Shown here piece after piece: positions 26,609 through 35,458 of a stretch of DNA of 64,000 bases. How positions within the stretch are numbered: the stretch's first letter is position 1; each line of letters starts with the position of its first letter. The DNA is taken from assembly GCA_046260155.1 (NCBI GenBank), contig JBJYXV010000048.1, forward strand, positions 62,001-126,000, given 5' to 3'. The notes beneath the pieces were generated by a model, which saw only the letters and a program-made list of their open reading frames with translations, made no database searches and was not told the DNA's origin. The position numbers and the translations under genes are program-made. Source of the stretch: PFL25 sp046260155 (GTDB lineage: Bacteria; Chloroflexota; Anaerolineae; Anaerolineales; UBA4823).

Positions 26609-27676
26609 CTATGAACCCAAATCTGTCCAGCGAAGTTCTTTTCCAGCCGGTATAGCAGCAATGGATCTGGTTCCAATCACCCGATCAATTTCGTAAGGAA
26701 GGATTGCGCCAGGTGTAGCAGGTCTCAAAACCGTAATCATCTCACGAGTAATTGTCTCGCCCGCTGAGATATCTCTGCTGGCGCGCAGGCAGCGCCGCTG
26801 AACCACAACAGTCTGCTCTTCATTTGCCATCACTCGTTTATCTGGAGACCCCAAAGCTCTTTCAAGTTCCCGCGTTCGATCGACCATTTCGCGCCAAGTC
26901 TGGGGGATCATAGAGAAAGGATGGTCAGGTCCGGTGCGAGAATTATCATCTGTAAAGTGTTTTTCTATCACACGCGCACCAAGGGTCACCGCGCCCAGGA
27001 CTGTCGCATGACCGAAAGTATGGTCGGAGAGGCCCAGGATCAGTCCCGGGAACAGGCTGCGGTATGAATTTAACACCCGCAAATTGATGTGATCGTAGTT
27101 TTCAAGGCTGGCAGTGTAGTTTGTATTGCACTGCATGAGAACCAATTGGGGATTTATCGCCAGGATAGTATGTACCGCTCGCTGAACTTCGCCAATATCG
27201 GATGCGCCAGTCGACAAGATTACTGGCTTATCATATCGCGCCATATATTGCAATATTTCCAACCAGGTGATATCCCCGGAACCAATTTTAAAGGCGGGAA
27301 CATAGGGATCAAGCATGTCAACAGAATCGAAATCATATGGCGAAGAAAAATAATCGATGCCAACTTGATCGCATTCCTCTTTCAAGATGGGTGTCCACTC
27401 AAAGGGGATCGATGCATCTTGATAAACCTCGAAAACGCTTTTTTTCCAGGTGGATTGGTGCGAAACCTGTGATCCCATGGCTTTAAATCCATAATCCGAG
27501 ACGATCTCCGCAGCCCGGAAATTTTGAAATTTTGCTGCATCGGCTCCCGCTTCTTTTGCCAATCGGATCAAAAGCTTGGCACGATCTAAATCGCCATCGT
27601 GGTTCGCAGAGATATCTGCAATAAAATAAGTGGGATGATTTTCTCCGATTACATTCGAACCAATTCGGATTTCCAT
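26609..27676 (-). CDS. NeuB/PseI-family nonulosonate synthase (divergent)
   Basis: A 355-residue PEP-condensing synthase with a C-terminal SAF domain (about 290-350). The signature reads IADISANHDG (19-28), with Asp21 where NeuB and PseI have Glu; AAKFQNF (47-53), YFSSPYD, KIGSGDI, STGASDI, LMQCNTNY, LGLSDHT and EKHFTDDNSRTGPDHPFS follow in order. The enzyme should make a nine-carbon sugar acid. Together with PseB-, RmlD- and SpsF-like neighbours it forms a second nonulosonate module distinct from the NeuB fusion at 5281-7191. Confidence 0.87.
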   Translation of the reverse strand: MEIRIGSNVIGENHPTYFIADISANHDGDLDRAKLLIRLAKEAGADAAKFQNFRAAEIVSDYGFKAMGSQVSHQSTWKKSVFEVYQDASIPFEWTPILKEECDQVGIDYFSSPYDFDSVDMLDPYVPAFKIGSGDITWLEILQYMARYDKPVILSTGASDIGEVQRAVHTILAINPQLVLMQCNTNYTASLENYDHINLRVLNSYRSLFPGLILGLSDHTFGHATVLGAVTLGARVIEKHFTDDNSRTGPDHPFSMIPQTWREMVDRTRELERALGSPDKRVMANEEQTVVVQRRCLRASRDISAGETITREMITVLRPATPGAILPYEIDRVIGTRSIAAIPAGKELRWTDLGS

Positions 27677-27689
27677 TTAGTTCTCCAGT

Positions 27690-28607
27690 CTAATAATCTT
27701 TCATCTGTTGGATAATTTTCGGATAGCCATCCAGATATTGTTGGTGAAAACGCTCCAAACAGACGCCTAAATCTGGTGGGGCTTTACCGATCGCCTTGGC
27801 AAGCTTGTCAGATTTTAAGGTTAAAGTCTGGGATCTTTCTACCTGCAAATCTGAATCGGCAATTGACACAGGCTGGATCAGAGCCCGGTCGTACCCAAAA
27901 ATATCTGCCAATTTTTGTCCAAAATCATATTTGCTGGAGCAGTCCCGGGATACTACATGGTACAGACCAGAAAGACCCATTCCCAACATCTCCAGTAAAA
28001 GTGTCCCTAAATCATTCGCCAACAATGGGCAAAAATACACATCTGTGAAACCGGGTATGTATTGGTTGGTAGAGAGATTATTCAGAAACCATTCCGCCAG
28101 GCTACGCTTTCCGCTTATACTCCATCCAAACAGGTTGACCCGGGCAATGATCGCCTTTGAATTCTCAGCAGCCACACATTCTTCACCAAGCAGTTTCGTC
28201 TCGGCATATTTACTGAGTGGATTTGGAGTGTCTGTTTCGGAGTAATCACCGCGCCGGCCATCAAAGACAGCATCGGTTGAGATATGCACCAGGCGCGCTC
28301 CGCCCTTGGCGACAATCTTTGCCAATTTTTCAGGTAATTCGATATTTAGTTTTTCAGCCAGTTCTGGCCTGGTCTCACATGCCTCGAGGTTGGCTAATGC
28401 TGCACAGTTGATCACCCATTCCGGTTGGCTCATTTCGAATAGTTCCTCGAGTGAACCGGGTTGGGTCAAATCAGATTGGATTACCTTGAATGGTGCATTT
28501 TTCAGTAAATTCCTGTTGACACTGCCAATAACCTCATGCTTGCGGCTGGCTTCTAATGCCAGGTTGAGACCGAGCAGGCCGCTGGCTCCAGTAACCAGCA
28601 AACGCAT
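27690..28607 (-). CDS. RmlD-like sugar-nucleotide reductase
   Basis: A 305-residue extended SDR. GASGLLG (7-13) binds the cofactor; Tyr134 and Lys138 in YAETK and HISTDAVFDG (108-117) match dTDP-4-dehydrorhamnose reductase and WbvR-type reductases. It should reduce a 4-keto sugar nucleotide. No RmlA, RmlB or RmlC gene is in the window, and the next gene upstream is a PseB-like dehydratase that makes a 4-keto sugar, so that product is the likely substrate. Confidence 0.82.
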   Translation of the reverse strand: MRLLVTGASGLLGLNLALEASRKHEVIGSVNRNLLKNAPFKVIQSDLTQPGSLEELFEMSQPEWVINCAALANLEACETRPELAEKLNIELPEKLAKIVAKGGARLVHISTDAVFDGRRGDYSETDTPNPLSKYAETKLLGEECVAAENSKAIIARVNLFGWSISGKRSLAEWFLNNLSTNQYIPGFTDVYFCPLLANDLGTLLLEMLGMGLSGLYHVVSRDCSSKYDFGQKLADIFGYDRALIQPVSIADSDLQVERSQTLTLKSDKLAKAIGKAPPDLGVCLERFHQQYLDGYPKIIQQMKDY

Positions 28608-28683
28608 TCTAATTGATCAGCCTTCTCTGATCCTCAGCTCGCTCCAGTTTCCGGTGGACGACCACTTCCAATTATGCATTGGC

Positions 28684-29691
28684 TTATACGATTGGCCTCT
28701 CCATGATTTCTTCTTCAATCGAGGCAACGATATTTCTTATCTCTTCTAGCGACAAAGTTACCTTATTGCTATCACTCGCATACCGGAACCCATCCGGTAA
28801 AGGCTGACCTTTTCCCTGCCAGCCATGCCCAAACCACAAAGCTGCTGATGGTTGAACAACAAACATCTCCTCAAGCTCGACTGTTGCACGGGCTTCATCC
28901 TCGTGGATCAATACTTCGTGCAACTTTTCACCCGGGCGGATGCCAATCTCCTCGAGCTCCGCCTCCGGTGCGACCACTCTCGCAATATCCACGACTTTCA
29001 TACTGGGAATCTTAGGGACAAATACCTCTCCACCTTGCATCTGCTCAATACAGTGGATCACAAACTTGACTCCCTGGTCTAACGTGAGCCAGAATCGGGT
29101 CATCCGGCGATCTGTGATGGTCAGTTTATTTTGATCTCGCTGTTTCAAGAAAACCGGTACTACGCTTCCCCGGCTACCCACGACATTTCCGTACCGAACG
29201 CAGCTATACCGGGTAGCAGTACCACCAGCATAAGCATTGCTCTGCACAAATAATTTCTCGGCTGCCAGTTTGGTCGCGCCGTAGAGATTGATGGGATTCA
29301 CCGCTTTATCTGTACTGAGGGCCATTACCTTGCTCACCCCTGCGTCCAGGGCAGCTTCGATCACATTACTGCTGCCTAAAATATTGGTCTTAATGGCTTC
29401 CATCGGATTGTATTCACAAGCTGGAACCTGCTTCAAGGCAGCTGCATGCACTACGATATCAACTCCCTGCATTGCCCGGCGGAGCCGGTTCAAATCCCGC
29501 ACATCACCAATGAAATACCGCAGATCAACATGATCAAAACCACTGATCCGCATTTCATGCTGTTTCAATTCATCCCTGCTGAAAACGATCAGCTTGGCAG
29601 GTTGATATTCCTGAAGCATGATCTCAACGAATTTTCTGCCGAATGAACCGGTGCCTCCGGTTACGAGCACAATTTGTTTTTTCCAATCCAT
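28684..29691 (-). CDS. pseB: UDP-GlcNAc 4,6-dehydratase (inverting, PseB-like)
   Basis: A 335-residue extended SDR that turns UDP-GlcNAc into a 4-keto-6-deoxy sugar with C5 inversion. TGGTGSFG (11-18) binds NADP; FIGDVRD, AAALKQVP and LSTDKAVNPINLYGATK (125-141; Asp128, Lys129, Tyr137, Lys141) match PseB more closely than CapE/WbjB, which read AMGxSK at the end. ATG 29691 is chosen because GGAG lies six bases before it; an ATG at 29703 is the alternative. No PseC aminotransferase or PseH acetyltransferase is present here. Confidence 0.88.
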   Translation of the reverse strand: MDWKKQIVLVTGGTGSFGRKFVEIMLQEYQPAKLIVFSRDELKQHEMRISGFDHVDLRYFIGDVRDLNRLRRAMQGVDIVVHAAALKQVPACEYNPMEAIKTNILGSSNVIEAALDAGVSKVMALSTDKAVNPINLYGATKLAAEKLFVQSNAYAGGTATRYSCVRYGNVVGSRGSVVPVFLKQRDQNKLTITDRRMTRFWLTLDQGVKFVIHCIEQMQGGEVFVPKIPSMKVVDIARVVAPEAELEEIGIRPGEKLHEVLIHEDEARATVELEEMFVVQPSAALWFGHGWQGKGQPLPDGFRYASDSNKVTLSLEEIRNIVASIEEEIMERPIV

Positions 29692-29697
29692 CAAAAT

Positions 29698-29701
29698 CTC
29701 C
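29698..29701 (-). promoter_or_regulatory. Ribosome binding site deciding the pseB start
   Basis: GGAG on the minus strand is six bases before ATG 29691 and lies within the extended frame from ATG 29703, favouring the shorter protein that begins like PseB. Confidence 0.5.
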
Positions 29702-29714
29702 ATTCAACCACGTC

Positions 29715-30584
29715 TTAACCCTTTTTGAGGATGATCAGAGGGTATAGGCCATGTTCTCCCATGTACTGAGGATATCGTTCTTCAAGGTGATAGAGTTGGC
29801 GCAAGATCCACCGGCCTCCGAAATGTTCATGGATATATGCCTTAAGAAAACGCACACTCACTGTTCTCCAAACAAATATATCCATTGGTATCAAATCACC
29901 GACTTCTTCCCTCAACCAATCCGCGTTGTGCTTATTAACAAATGTGCTGACCGCAGGATCCCTGGGAGCTGCTGGAACCCTCGAACCTTTTTTGAGGCGA
30001 CGGGCAATTTTTTTTCTCGTCCGGCGGGACCATTTAATCGGAGTGACAAAAAAATCACTGATGGAAGAGCTATCCCATCCATTCACAACCACTGCATTTC
30101 TCGATTGGGCAAGCACGCGAAATAATTCTAAAAAAGCCTGCTGGTGTTCACTCGTTGGTAGATGGTGGATGGTATGCAGAGATACAACACCATCAAACAC
30201 TTTGTCGGCAAAGGGTAGATTGGCTACATCCGCGACCACAAATAGACCGCGTCCACCTTCTTGTCGATCTCCAATCCGCTGGCGAGCCTCTTGTAAAGCC
30301 ACGATCGAAATATCTGCACAAACTCTCGCCTGGTAACCCTGCGAGTACTCCAGGTATTCCGGGTACTGGATTGGACCGGAACCCGCATCCAGGAAATACT
30401 TACCTTCTGGCTTCAGGTGCCTTCCCACGCGCATGTGGCATTTGTGGATATACTCCTGCGATACAGGTCTCAAATCCTCGAAGCGCGCATTCTGGTAGAC
30501 ACCGTCACCTACCTCTTTCCAACCTACCTGGTCGTAGAATTGGCGCACCTGTTGTTTTACTTGAAGTTCGGTAGATGTTTCCAT
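29715..30584 (-). CDS. SAM-dependent methyltransferase
   Basis: A 289-residue class I methyltransferase. FLDAGSGPIQYPEYL holds SAM motif I, VCADIS the ribose contact, FADKVFDGVVSLHTIHHLP the motif II region. ATG 30584 is preferred, since an earlier start at 30662 would overlap the upstream gene by 71 bp. The C-terminal half is rich in basic residues (RTRKKIARRLKKGSR). The target is unknown. Confidence 0.82.
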   Translation of the reverse strand: METSTELQVKQQVRQFYDQVGWKEVGDGVYQNARFEDLRPVSQEYIHKCHMRVGRHLKPEGKYFLDAGSGPIQYPEYLEYSQGYQARVCADISIVALQEARQRIGDRQEGGRGLFVVADVANLPFADKVFDGVVSLHTIHHLPTSEHQQAFLELFRVLAQSRNAVVVNGWDSSSISDFFVTPIKWSRRTRKKIARRLKKGSRVPAAPRDPAVSTFVNKHNADWLREEVGDLIPMDIFVWRTVSVRFLKAYIHEHFGGRWILRQLYHLEERYPQYMGEHGLYPLIILKKG

Positions 30585-30591
30585 AAGTAGC

Positions 30592-32187
30592 TTATTTCGA
30601 CCAATCGATTGGTTCTCCAACCAGGTACCGGAAGGTGTCTCCGTATTGCTGCATGCCAGCATCGCTCAACACAGCCTCTATGGGAGCCTCATCAATGTCA
30701 TCCCATAGATGGAGCAGGTGCCAGGGATAGGGTTGTGGGTACTCGAAAAAGAATCGGTATGCGTACTCCCTGGCAAGCCCGATCTCATGTTTCGAGAGCC
30801 GGTATTGTTCGGGATCAACCATGAAATTTGTCAGCAGTTCAAAAAATGCATCCCAGGAGTCAGGGTCCAGTGTAAAACCTTTTTCGCGGTAGTGAGTTTG
30901 ACCAATGACAATAACCGGGACACCCCTCATCGCCATTTCCATTCCAACCGTCGTCGTATAAACGAGCCCGAGATCAGCGATTTCGATCAAATCGTAAGTG
31001 TTGATCTCTGCATCCGCAGAAATCAAGGTAATATTTTCCGGGATACCCTTAGGAAATGTCTGGTGAACGACATCCCCAACCGAAGGTCCCTTGGTAACCA
31101 ATTCTCCAGGATGAATTCGCACCACAAGCTGGGCATCATGATGAGAGGCAAAATACTCAAGGGTCCTCTGCAGCCATTCCGTCATGCTGTCGCTGAAGAC
31201 CTGTCTACCAAGGGTCAGGCTGTCACCAATTACATTAGTTGCAAGTAATATCACGGGTCTTTCGTCGAGGCCAAGGGTTCTCCGGGCCTGGTCTCCTCCT
31301 ATAGTTGGCACTCCCTGCCACTGGCGCGAGAAATTACCCCAAAGGCTGGCTTTTTGGCGAGAGGAATACAAGGTTTCAACGCGCTCCAGCTCAGCTGCTG
31401 AAATTTCCATTCCCTGCCTGGTTTGCCAAAGAGCATCTGTTCTTTGATGCATGACTTCTGAATCTTGAGCGATCCAAATCCGGTTTCTTTGTTCACCAAA
31501 TTCATATGTGACAGTTGGAAATTCAAGGTAACGAGCCACCTGGAAAACACTCCCAAATTCCAGAATGCTCCCATTTGGAATGATGACGACATCTGGTTTG
31601 GAAAATTGGACATACCGGTAGGCTGCAGTGGCTGCTGCAAGATTCCTTGTTTGTCTCAGCATATATAAAGGGCTGTTCTCGGGAATGTCTTCAACCTGCA
31701 TGATGTACTGGGTATCACGTAAAGACACCTGGTCGATAACCTGGTGCAGAACTCCCGGAAGGTCTTCCGCTCCAGGACCTCGTTCCAGGAAGGAGATATT
31801 ATCCATCAAGGGTTTCGTCTCTGCTAACACCTTTTCGGTATAGATATTTTGCCGCCGGAGATCAAATTTATTGATCGCTTCATTCGAATTGCTGTATGGG
31901 AGATATGCCAGTGTTACATTGTGTCCTTGCGCTGCCAATGCCAATCCCAGAACAGTTCCATGTGCAATCCAGAAGTGGAGAGTGGCAAAAATCAGCACGT
32001 TTTTTCCAGGGTGGTTCGTATGACGGGCAGCTATCGCTTGTTCGACCAGAAGTGGAAGACGCTCCTGGATTTTGTCAAGCTTATACCCGGTCCTGGGCGG
32101 GTTCCCACCCTGGCGCAGATACCAGTACAATTCTGCCGTCAAGGGCATCTCGCCTAATATCTTCTTGGCAGTCGTCTTGGTATTCAT
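30592..32187 (-). CDS. KpsC/polysialyltransferase-like glycan transferase (paralogue)
   Basis: A 531-residue GT-B-like protein. QLVVRIHPGELVTKG (about 354-368) and LGLVYTTTVGMEMAMRGVPVIVIG (about 407-430) match the same motifs in the protein at 3619-5265, but the cysteine cluster is missing. It begins with an ATGA four-base overlap with the Wzt gene, so it is coupled to the ABC exporter as KpsC/KpsS are in group 2 capsule loci. It may add a Kdo- or sialate-like linker before export. Confidence 0.68.
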   Translation of the reverse strand: MNTKTTAKKILGEMPLTAELYWYLRQGGNPPRTGYKLDKIQERLPLLVEQAIAARHTNHPGKNVLIFATLHFWIAHGTVLGLALAAQGHNVTLAYLPYSNSNEAINKFDLRRQNIYTEKVLAETKPLMDNISFLERGPGAEDLPGVLHQVIDQVSLRDTQYIMQVEDIPENSPLYMLRQTRNLAAATAAYRYVQFSKPDVVIIPNGSILEFGSVFQVARYLEFPTVTYEFGEQRNRIWIAQDSEVMHQRTDALWQTRQGMEISAAELERVETLYSSRQKASLWGNFSRQWQGVPTIGGDQARRTLGLDERPVILLATNVIGDSLTLGRQVFSDSMTEWLQRTLEYFASHHDAQLVVRIHPGELVTKGPSVGDVVHQTFPKGIPENITLISADAEINTYDLIEIADLGLVYTTTVGMEMAMRGVPVIVIGQTHYREKGFTLDPDSWDAFFELLTNFMVDPEQYRLSKHEIGLAREYAYRFFFEYPQPYPWHLLHLWDDIDEAPIEAVLSDAGMQQYGDTFRYLVGEPIDWSK

Positions 32188-33452
32188 TGTGCCTCAATGC
32201 TCCAATCCAATGCTGGTCGAACTGGACCAAGGCGATTTTCAGGCCACTGCATTCCGGGTGCACCGGCAACATCAACAGTAAAAGTGAGCGCCTGTTCATC
32301 CTGAAAATATCGTTTTACCCGGAAGGAGCTGGCATTAATGCCCAGCACATACCGCCCTTCGTTCAGGAAATTTGCAGGGAGCTCACAGCTGCTGATGTAA
32401 TGGCCTTCAGGACGCACACTGAAACGTTCATACATCTCCGGCTGGTCTGTATCAAAAGAGGTAAATACATATTCACCCCGGGTCGTCATCAGGTATAAGC
32501 CAACCCGCAAACCAGTGATGCCAGCCTGTAACTCATACTCTACTTTGATGGTGATTGGTTCTGTCGATCGAACTGTATCGACTATTCGCCCTCTCTGATC
32601 GAATAAACGCAGTGCTATGGGACGAAATGGCCTGGCTGATTCTGAGACTTCATCCGCTTCCCATATCCGTTCTCCGGTCTGGGCATAACCTGTTGACATG
32701 TAATAATCGACCGTTTCCTGTGTCGGTGCCCTGCGCACCAGGCGACCTTTATCCAGTAAGATAGCTTCCTCGGTCAATCTTAATATCGCCGACATATTAT
32801 GGCTGACAAAGAGTACTGTGCGACCCTGCTTGGCAACATCACTCATCTTTCCAAGGCATCTCCGCTGGAATTCAGCATCTCCAACAGCCAATACCTCATC
32901 AACCACCAGGATATCTGGTTCCAGGTGAGCTGCAACCGCAAATGCCAACCGGAGGTACATTCCACTCGAATAGCGTTTTACTGGCGTGTCAATAAATTGT
33001 TCAACCTCAGCAAATGAAACGATCTGGTCAAATTTAAGGTCAATCTCGGATTTATTCATCCCCAGGATTGCCCCGTTGAGGTAGATGTTCTCCCTCCCAG
33101 TTAATTCGGGATGAAAGCCGGTGCCAACTTCTAACAAAGAACCTACCTGGCCGTGAATCTCGGCAAATCCTTCACTGGGTTCTGTCACCCGGGAGAGTAT
33201 CTTTAATAGGGTGCTCTTCCCGGCCCCATTACGCCCAATCACACCCAATACCTGTCCTTTTTTGAGATCAAAAGTGATATCACGTAAGGCCCAGATTCTA
33301 TCCACCGCTTCAGCATTATTCCTGCGCTTTATCCTGGCTGGTAGATTGATAGTTTCGACCAGAGTTTCACGCAGCGTGCTGTACCGCGTCGGAGATAATC
33401 CGATGCGGTATTGCTTGCCTAACTCTTCAACCCTGATCGCTAAATCACTCAT
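32184..33452 (-). CDS. wzt: Polysaccharide ABC exporter ATPase with Wzt C-terminal domain
   Basis: A 422-residue ATPase. Walker A GRNGAGKST (73-81), signature RYSSGMYLRLAF (160-171) and Walker B ILVVDEVLAVGD (181-192) are intact. Residues about 265-420 form a beta-sandwich of the Wzt C-terminal type that recognises the chain end of the exported polysaccharide. It pairs with the permease at 33517-34368 to export a finished, lipid-linked glycan. Confidence 0.92.
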   Translation of the reverse strand: MSDLAIRVEELGKQYRIGLSPTRYSTLRETLVETINLPARIKRRNNAEAVDRIWALRDITFDLKKGQVLGVIGRNGAGKSTLLKILSRVTEPSEGFAEIHGQVGSLLEVGTGFHPELTGRENIYLNGAILGMNKSEIDLKFDQIVSFAEVEQFIDTPVKRYSSGMYLRLAFAVAAHLEPDILVVDEVLAVGDAEFQRRCLGKMSDVAKQGRTVLFVSHNMSAILRLTEEAILLDKGRLVRRAPTQETVDYYMSTGYAQTGERIWEADEVSESARPFRPIALRLFDQRGRIVDTVRSTEPITIKVEYELQAGITGLRVGLYLMTTRGEYVFTSFDTDQPEMYERFSVRPEGHYISSCELPANFLNEGRYVLGINASSFRVKRYFQDEQALTFTVDVAGAPGMQWPENRLGPVRPALDWSIEAQ

Positions 33453-33516
33453 TCTTCAAGAAAAATCCATCAAAATAATTCTCCAGCCTTCGATCAGCAT
33501 CCATCACCAGGCTGGG

Positions 33517-34368
33517 TTACACCATATCAGCAAAAGTGCGCTCCATTCGCCGGAAATAAAACATGCCCGAGACCAGCATCAACAAGGCAACGATGCTGGA
33601 GACCCCTACCATAGGACTTGGAGAAGCAGAGGTTCCCAGGAGAGCCCATCGGAAACCTTCCACCACACCTACCATCGGATTCAATGCATAGATAGTCTGC
33701 CATCGCTCTGGAACTTCACTGGCGGAATAAACGATCGGTGTCAGGTAGAACCACAATTGGGTCAGGAATGGGATAATGTAACCAATGTCCCTGTACAGCA
33801 CATTCAATGCTGAAAGCCATAAGCCAACACCGAGTGCGGTAATCATCGCCAGAAGTAAAAAGAATGGCAGCGTCCAGATATTAGAAGTAAGCGGTATTTT
33901 GTAATACCACATCATTCCCAAGAGAACGACAAATGCGATTGCGAAATCAACCAGGCCTGAGAGAACCGAAGCAAGGGGAATCACCATGCGCGGAAAATAT
34001 ATCTTGGTGATCATTGCCCTGTTTGTTACCAATGAGCGACCAGCGTCATTTAAAGCTTTCGCGAACACTCCCCAGGGCAGCAGGGCAGTATATGAAAAAA
34101 TCGGGTAAGGCACATCGCCGGAGGAGACACCCAGCAATCCGCCGAAGAAAACACTGAAAACAACCATTGACAGAAATGGTTGCAAAATAGCCCAGCTGGC
34201 GCCTAGGACAGTCTGCTTATAGCGAACTTTGAGATCGCGCCAGGTCAGGAAATAAGTCAGCTCTCTGTACTTCCACATTTCAATCAGGTTAAGCCGCCCC
34301 CAACCTCGAGTCGGCTTCAGTATGAGAACTTCCTCTTTCTGTTCGCTTGTTGCTGCAGGTTGTACCAT
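33517..34368 (-). CDS. wzm: Polysaccharide ABC exporter permease (Wzm-type)
   Basis: A 283-residue ABC-2 permease with about six membrane helices. REL-TYFLTWRDLKVRYKQTVLGASWAI and the LFAKALNDAGRSLV-like cytoplasmic loop region are typical of Wzm/TagG proteins; TPIVYSASEVPERW lies in the outer loop and ALNPMVGVVEGFRWALL near the end. ATG 34368 is used; a GTG at 34383 would add five residues and neither has a clear ribosome site. Confidence 0.9.
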   Translation of the reverse strand: MVQPAATSEQKEEVLILKPTRGWGRLNLIEMWKYRELTYFLTWRDLKVRYKQTVLGASWAILQPFLSMVVFSVFFGGLLGVSSGDVPYPIFSYTALLPWGVFAKALNDAGRSLVTNRAMITKIYFPRMVIPLASVLSGLVDFAIAFVVLLGMMWYYKIPLTSNIWTLPFFLLLAMITALGVGLWLSALNVLYRDIGYIIPFLTQLWFYLTPIVYSASEVPERWQTIYALNPMVGVVEGFRWALLGTSASPSPMVGVSSIVALLMLVSGMFYFRRMERTFADMV

Positions 34369-34405
34369 GATTGATTCAAACACTCAAATAAAGATCAGTT
34401 TGTAT

Positions 34406-35446
34406 CTATTTTTCCTGGACGATCTGGTCACGATTTTCCCGGTACCAATCAATCGTCTGGCGTAAGCCTATCTCAAAATCAGTCTGAGCCTGAAATCCAA
34501 AATACTCCTCCGCTCGGGTGGTATCCAGGACCCTGCGCGGCTGACCATTGGGCTTCGAAGTATCCCAGGTCAACTCGCCTGTAAATCCCGTCAACCGAGA
34601 AATGGTCTCCACCAGGTCTTTGATGGTAATTTCTTGTCCCGAGCCAAGGTTTACTGGCTCGCTGCCATTGTAATGTTCTGTAGCCAATAGAATCCCTTCA
34701 GCTGCATCTTCAACAAAGAGAAATTCGCGCGTGGGAGAACCATCTCCCCAGACCACAATCCGCTCTGCACCATTTTCCTCAGCTTCAACACATTTCCGGA
34801 TCAGGGCAGGGATCACATGGGATGATTGCAGATTGAAATTATCACCTGGTCCGTATAAGTTCACAGGCAACAGGAAAATGGCATTGAAATCATACTGATC
34901 CCGGTAGGCTTTTGCCTGGACTAACAACATTTTCTTCGCCAGACCATAAGGGGCATTGGTTTCTTCAGGATAGCCATCCCAAAGATTTTGTTCTTTAAAC
35001 GGTAGGGGAGTAAATTTTGGATATGCACAGATCGTCCCGATAGCAACAAATTTATTAACCCCTCGCTGCCAGGCCTCATGCATCAATTGAGTACCCATTA
35101 TCAGGTTAGTGTAGAAATATTCAGCAGGTCTCTGTCGGTTTGCTTCAATTCCGCCAACTAACGCGGCCAAGTGAATGACAATCACATCACTATGCGATCG
35201 CTTCATCTCAGGACTTTTTTGATTGTTCTTAGTTATCTCCAGGTGATCAAAGAGTCTGTTGATCGATTCGATTTTCGTTAGATCGTAATCTTCGATCCGG
35301 GGGATGATGATTTCCCCAGCTCCACGCTGTTTCAATTTCCTGACAACAAATTTTCCCAGAAAACCCGCACCGCCGGTAACGATTACGCGTTTTGAGTTCC
35401 AGAAGGTTGCATCTAAGGGTTGTGCCATTTTTCTCTGCTGCTGCAT
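34406..35446 (-). CDS. fcl: GDP-L-fucose synthase-like epimerase/reductase
   Basis: A 346-residue extended SDR. VTGGAGFLG (23-31), GTICAYPKFTPLPFKE (137-152) and Tyr167/Lys171 in APYGLAKK match GDP-4-keto-6-deoxymannose 3,5-epimerase/4-reductase. With Gmd at 37093-38061 it would give GDP-L-fucose. ATG 35446 follows a GAGG site that overlaps the stop of the upstream gene; a TTG at 35455 is the alternative. It is separated from gmd by an SDR and the regulator. Confidence 0.86.
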   Translation of the reverse strand: MQQQRKMAQPLDATFWNSKRVIVTGGAGFLGKFVVRKLKQRGAGEIIIPRIEDYDLTKIESINRLFDHLEITKNNQKSPEMKRSHSDVIVIHLAALVGGIEANRQRPAEYFYTNLIMGTQLMHEAWQRGVNKFVAIGTICAYPKFTPLPFKEQNLWDGYPEETNAPYGLAKKMLLVQAKAYRDQYDFNAIFLLPVNLYGPGDNFNLQSSHVIPALIRKCVEAEENGAERIVVWGDGSPTREFLFVEDAAEGILLATEHYNGSEPVNLGSGQEITIKDLVETISRLTGFTGELTWDTSKPNGQPRRVLDTTRAEEYFGFQAQTDFEIGLRQTIDWYRENRDQIVQEK

Positions 35447-35458
35447 AATATCCAAACC

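Noticed and set aside
27690..28607. dTDP-rhamnose pathway
   Set aside because: The RmlD-like gene has no RmlA, RmlB or RmlC partner in the window and sits beside a UDP-GlcNAc dehydratase.
29484..29500. GCCGGTTCAAATCCCGC looks like a tRNA T-arm
   Set aside because: It lies inside the PseB-like coding region and no acceptor, D- or anticodon arm can be drawn around it.
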